Positions 60,646 through 64,000 of a DNA stretch of 64,000 nt are shown one piece after another. The stretch is taken from assembly GCA_047619685.1 (NCBI GenBank), contig JBLHLC010000001.1:1-64000 (forward strand), in the 5' to 3' direction. The number at the start of each line of letters is the position of its first letter. The stretch's first letter is position 1. The translations under genes and the position numbers were made by a program. The notes under the pieces were generated by a model. It had not been told where the DNA came from, did not search any database, and saw only the letters and a program-made list of their open reading frames with translations. This DNA comes from JABDJZ01 sp047619685 (GTDB taxonomy: Bacteria; Bacteroidota; Rhodothermia; Rhodothermales; UBA10348).

Positions 60646-63450
60646 ATGACGAAGCCTCCTTCGGCTAATCGCATCCGTTCTGAGTTCACTGACTTCTTCA
60701 AAGAGAAGGGTCACGAGGTGGTGTCCAGCGCCTCCCTCGTTCCGCAGAATGACCCCACGCTGTTGTTTACCAACGCGGGGATGAACCAGTTCAAGGATGT
60801 GTTTCTGGGCGAGGGGTCACGGCCCTACGCGCGTGCAGCAGACACCCAGAAGTGCCTTCGGGTATCAGGGAAGCACAATGACCTGGAGGAGGTGGGGTAC
60901 GACACGTATCACCACACCTTCTTCGAGATGCTCGGCAACTGGAGCTTTGGGGATTACTTCAAGAAGGAGGCCATCGCCTGGGCGTGGGAGCTTCTGGTGG
61001 ACAGGTGGGACCTGGACCCCGGGCGGCTATACGCGACCGTGCACGAAGGCGACGAGAAACTAGGCCTGGCGCCGGATGAGGAGGCGGCGGACTTCTGGCG
61101 CTCCGAGACCTCGCTGGCCGAGGATCACATTCTCTTCTGCGGGAGCAAGGACAACTTCTGGATGATGGGCGACACCGGCCCTTGTGGTCCGTGCTCCGAG
61201 ATCCACGTTGATCTTCGCTCCGATGAAGAACGTGCCCTGGTACCCGGCCGGGAGCTGGTGAACGCAGATCACCCAATGGTAATGGAGGTCTGGAATCTGG
61301 TCTTCATCCAGTACAATGCCCAGACCGATGGATCGCTGAAGCCGCTGTCCGCCAAACACGTGGACACCGGGATGGGCTTCGAGCGCATCGTGTCGGTGCT
61401 GCAGAATACCGCGGGCAGCACCTACGACACGGACCTCTTTCGGCCCATGCTGGACCTGGTGGCAGACCATTCGCCACTCTCAGGGCTCGTCTCCTATGAC
61501 GAGACCGGTGCTTCCGGTGCTGAGCGTGATCGGATTCGGGTCGCACTGCGCGTCATCGCGGACCATGCGCGTACCATTGCGTTTGCCATTGGCGATGGCG
61601 TCATGCCCGGCAACAGTGGCCGTGGCTACGTGATTCGACGGATTCTGCGCCGCGCGGTTCGTTATGGGTACCAGACCCTGGGGCTTCACGAGCCGTTTCT
61701 GTACCGGGCCGTCGACATGCTCGCAGACCAGATGGGCGAGCAGTTTCCAGAACTGGCCCGCGGCAAGGACTACATAGTGCGTGTCACCAAGGCTGAGGAG
61801 GAAAGCTTCCTGGAGACACTCGGGACGGGCTTGCAGTTCTTCGAGCGGCTGGTGCCCTACGTGAAGGGTGAGAAGACAGGCGTATCTGCGGACTCCAAGG
61901 CCATGGACCTGTTGTCGAAGGCGTTTAGTGGGGCCAAGGACGCTGCGACTAGATTCGAGGATGCCGCCAGTCAGAAGCTCATGCCGGGTCACGTGGCTTT
62001 CCTGCTGCACGACACGTACGGGTTCCCCGTAGACCTGACCCAGTTGATGGCGCGGGAAGAGGGGGTGGCAGTAGAAATGGACGGCTACCATGTGTGCATG
62101 AAAGCGCAGAAGGAACGCGCGCGCGCGGCCGCGAACTTCAAGGTCGATCAGTCTGGGTCCGATGTGTGGACCTTGGTTTCTGAAGGCGAAGAGGCCTTTC
62201 TCGGGTACGAGCGGTCTGATGTGGATGGAGCGCATGTGCGGGCCATGCGCACGCTCGGTGAGGGGGATGAACAGCGATTCGAGATCGTTCTTGACCAGAC
62301 GCCGTTTTATGGGGAGTCCGGTGGTCAGGTGGGCGACACCGGTGTGCTCCGGATTGGGGATCAGGAGTTGACGGTGCTAGATACGCAGAAGAGCCAGGGC
62401 CGCTACGTGCATGTCGTGGACGCGCTGCCCCGTGACGCGGATGCTCCGGTTTCGGCGCGCGTTGACGTCGCCCGGCTGGCGCGCATAAAGAAGCACCACT
62501 CCGTGACCCACCTCATGCATTCCGCACTGCGCGAGGTTCTCGGGCCGCATGTGGAGCAGAAGGGTTCGCTCGTGACCCCGGAGCATTTGCGCTTCGACTT
62601 CAGTCATTTTGAGCGGGTGACGCCGGCCGAATTGCGGCGCGTGGAGCAGCGTGTGAACGAAGTCGTCCAGCGCAACATCAGCAAGGGCGAGGACCAGGAC
62701 GTGCCCCTCGATGACGCCATTGCGCGCGGCGCCACGGCGCTGTTTGGCGAGAAGTATGGGGACGCTGTTCGCGTCATCACCTTCGACCCGGCCTACTCCA
62801 TTGAGCTTTGTGGTGGCATCCACGTGGACGCGACAGGCGAAATTGGCGTATTCAGGTTCACCAGCGAAGGGTCGGTTGCGGCCGGAATACGCAGAGTGGA
62901 GGCGGTGGCCGGAATAGATGCCGTCGCGCACTTGCACGGCGAGTTGGACGAACTCGGCCGGGTGCGAGGACAGTTTCGCTCGCTGCAGCGACCTTCCGAC
63001 CAGGAGGTGGCCGATTTGTTGGACGCCAACAAGCGGCTTGAGAAGGAGCTCGAGCGGGTCCGGGCGGAGGCCCTGGCAGGAAAGCTCGCGGCATTCATCG
63101 ACAAATCCGTCGACGTCGGTGGCGTCAAACTGGCTCGGGGCCGGGTGGATGGCGCAGACATGAATTCCCTCAGAGGCCTGGGCGAAGAGTTGCGCTCTCG
63201 TATGGGTGACGCAGCGGTGGGTGTGCTTGGGTCCACGGATGGCGATAAGGCCTATCTGGTGGTGACCGTGTCCGACGACGTGATCAAGCGCGGTGTTCAG
63301 GCCGGGAAACTGGTCGGGTTACTGGCCAAGATTGTTGGGGGCGGTGGGGGTGGACGTCCGAATCTTGCGACCGCTGGCGGCAAGATCCCCGCCAAACTCG
63401 GTGAAGCCATCGATGCGGCCGGTCCTGCGCTGGCCGAAATGCTGGGGTAG
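60646..63450 (+). CDS. alaS: Alanyl-tRNA synthetase
   Basis: 934 residues, slightly longer than the usual 870-880. Class II motifs are clear: NRIRSEFTDFFKEKGHEVVSSASLVPQNDPTLLFTNAGMNQFKDVFLG at the N-terminus, motif 2 region DTQKCLRVSGKHNDLEEVGYDTYHHTFFEMLGNWSFGDYFKKEAIAWAW, and motif 3 GNSGRGYVIRRILRRAVRYG. Editing domain: KKHHSVTHLMHSALREVLG with the zinc HxxxH, CGGIHVDATGEIGVF and the Gln-rich core. A C-terminal domain follows from about 800 with GGGGGRPNLATAGGKIP. Makes Ala-tRNA and clears mischarged Ser and Gly. Starts at ATG 60646; upstream is an unnamed 232-base gap with a TATACT at 60602-60607 that could be a -10 element. Confidence 0.97.
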   Translation: MTKPPSANRIRSEFTDFFKEKGHEVVSSASLVPQNDPTLLFTNAGMNQFKDVFLGEGSRPYARAADTQKCLRVSGKHNDLEEVGYDTYHHTFFEMLGNWSFGDYFKKEAIAWAWELLVDRWDLDPGRLYATVHEGDEKLGLAPDEEAADFWRSETSLAEDHILFCGSKDNFWMMGDTGPCGPCSEIHVDLRSDEERALVPGRELVNADHPMVMEVWNLVFIQYNAQTDGSLKPLSAKHVDTGMGFERIVSVLQNTAGSTYDTDLFRPMLDLVADHSPLSGLVSYDETGASGAERDRIRVALRVIADHARTIAFAIGDGVMPGNSGRGYVIRRILRRAVRYGYQTLGLHEPFLYRAVDMLADQMGEQFPELARGKDYIVRVTKAEEESFLETLGTGLQFFERLVPYVKGEKTGVSADSKAMDLLSKAFSGAKDAATRFEDAASQKLMPGHVAFLLHDTYGFPVDLTQLMAREEGVAVEMDGYHVCMKAQKERARAAANFKVDQSGSDVWTLVSEGEEAFLGYERSDVDGAHVRAMRTLGEGDEQRFEIVLDQTPFYGESGGQVGDTGVLRIGDQELTVLDTQKSQGRYVHVVDALPRDADAPVSARVDVARLARIKKHHSVTHLMHSALREVLGPHVEQKGSLVTPEHLRFDFSHFERVTPAELRRVEQRVNEVVQRNISKGEDQDVPLDDAIARGATALFGEKYGDAVRVITFDPAYSIELCGGIHVDATGEIGVFRFTSEGSVAAGIRRVEAVAGIDAVAHLHGELDELGRVRGQFRSLQRPSDQEVADLLDANKRLEKELERVRAEALAGKLAAFIDKSVDVGGVKLARGRVDGADMNSLRGLGEELRSRMGDAAVGVLGSTDGDKAYLVVTVSDDVIKRGVQAGKLVGLLAKIVGGGGGGRPNLATAGGKIPAKLGEAIDAAGPALAEMLG

Positions 63451-63467
63451 GCTCCGTCTGCTGTCCT

Positions 63468-63489
63468 CGCGCCCGGCCAGCAGGGCGCG
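63468..63489. terminator. Hairpin after alaS, between convergent genes
   Basis: CGCGCCC / GGGCGCG (63468-63474 and 63483-63489) with an 8-base loop, shared between alaS and the convergent gene. No U-run follows on either strand, so it is a possible terminator only. Confidence 0.3.
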
Positions 63490-63513
63490 TCTCAAGCGGC
63501 GGCGGGCTTGCCT

Positions 63514-64000
63514 TTACTGGACGCTGACGAACACCGGGTTCGAGTAAAACCAGAGGTCGCTCCACGGGTCCTCCCCTCGGGGATCCTCTGCTGGCTCCAA
63601 TTCCTGGGTGTTCGTCCCGCGGACACGCAGATAGAGGTCGTGATCGACGGGTCCCAGATCGACCCGGCAGATCTGATACGGCCCGGACTGCTCGCAATCC
63701 GAGACGTCGAAGCGATGGACCACGCGGGTTGTCGGATTCCGGTCAATCGTCGGATCCTCCAATATGCCATGGATCTCGCCGAGAATCAGATCGACACGTC
63801 GGACGGAAGGGTCATCCCCGTGCGCGTTTGGTCCATTCGGGTCCAGGAACCGGATTTCGACGGAGAGCTCCGCACGGCGAGGGACGGTCAGGACCCCGCC
63901 GATTCCGGCCGAAAGCCCGTTCGCTGAAGCCGTCACACCGAGTTGGGATACGAGATCGCCCGTGGTCACGAACACCCGACCGTTACGGATGCCATCAAGG
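63514..64000 (-). CDS. C-terminal part of a large, probably secreted protein cut by the window edge
   Basis: The minus-strand reading is open from the edge of the window to a TGA-type stop at 63514, about 162 residues (the first visible Met is a Val-Phe-Val-Thr-Thr context, not a start). Sequence includes LDGIRNGRVFVTTGDLVSQLG and DLILGEIHG and ends WSDLWFYSNPVFVSVQ. The G.....VFVT.G and YSNP.FV pieces recall the C-terminal domain of PHP/CehA-type secreted metallohydrolases; no catalytic residue lies in this part. Identity is a guess and needs the upstream sequence. Confidence 0.45.
   Translation of the reverse strand, partial: LDGIRNGRVFVTTGDLVSQLGVTASANGLSAGIGGVLTVPRRAELSVEIRFLDPNGPNAHGDDPSVRRVDLILGEIHGILEDPTIDRNPTTRVVHRFDVSDCEQSGPYQICRVDLGPVDHDLYLRVRGTNTQELEPAEDPRGEDPWSDLWFYSNPVFVSVQ

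Overview
The window looks like a chromosomal segment of a GC-rich, Gram-negative member of the Bacteroidota sensu lato, most likely the Rhodothermales/Balneolales branch. The clues are an HU-SPOR fusion protein, a Bacteroidota-type TonB C-terminal domain, a YtxJ-like monothiol protein of the bacillithiol system, a DUF5706 (Pycsar-effector family) membrane protein, a DUF255/YyaL protein, large secreted M14 and M3 peptidases and outer-membrane barrels. The lineage is an inference from gene content; no rRNA gene is present. No CRISPR array, insertion sequence or prophage was seen, and no stretch above about 300 bases lacks a gene.

Layout. 1-2.35 kb: a partial secreted amidohydrolase, an unrecognised lipoprotein, a remnant of a Ser/Thr protein kinase and tRNA-Phe with its promoter and a bidirectional hairpin. 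2.4-7.7 kb: NAD kinase, a flavoprotein/polyferredoxin gene pair and comM. 7.7-15.2 kb (minus strand): a tightly packed six-gene operon of a giant periplasmic TPR protein, an outer-membrane barrel, a small HU protein, a membrane-spanning HU-SPOR fusion, ExbB and ExbD. 15.4-19.8 kb: PfkB kinase, a membrane-anchored helix-hairpin-helix protein, a CXXCH lipoprotein, folB and an HDOD protein. 19.8-28.1 kb: a phosphoesterase-barrel fusion with an SdiA-regulated-type lipoprotein, an orphan DUF5706 protein with a SixA phosphatase, and a large GAF protein. 28.2-32.8 kb: a FixL/NarL-like two-component pair followed by a universal stress protein with a frameshift, a TonB domain without membrane anchor and a nitroreductase with an in-frame stop. 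This resembles a hypoxia/dormancy regulon in decay.

32.9-45.5 kb: glutamine amidotransferase, Maf, an orphan ParA, penicillin acylase, an NSS-type sodium symporter, a low-molecular-weight phosphatase, an M14 peptidase and a dTDP-sugar cluster (rmlB, rmlA-like, rmlC-like, HAD phosphatase). 45.6-64 kb: polA followed by an M16 peptidase, a TlpA/YtxJ redox pair, an M3 peptidase, a DUF819 membrane protein, a hybrid-like histidine kinase with an M24 peptidase, YyaL, a DUF4097-type beta-repeat protein whose terminator lies inside the 3' end of yyaL, alaS, and the C-terminal part of a protein cut by the window edge.

Genes are packed with many 4-base ATGA or 1-base TGATG overlaps, so translational coupling seems common. 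Several genes appear to start with TTG or GTG. The parts most worth further work are the HU-SPOR/ExbBD envelope operon and the decaying stress locus.
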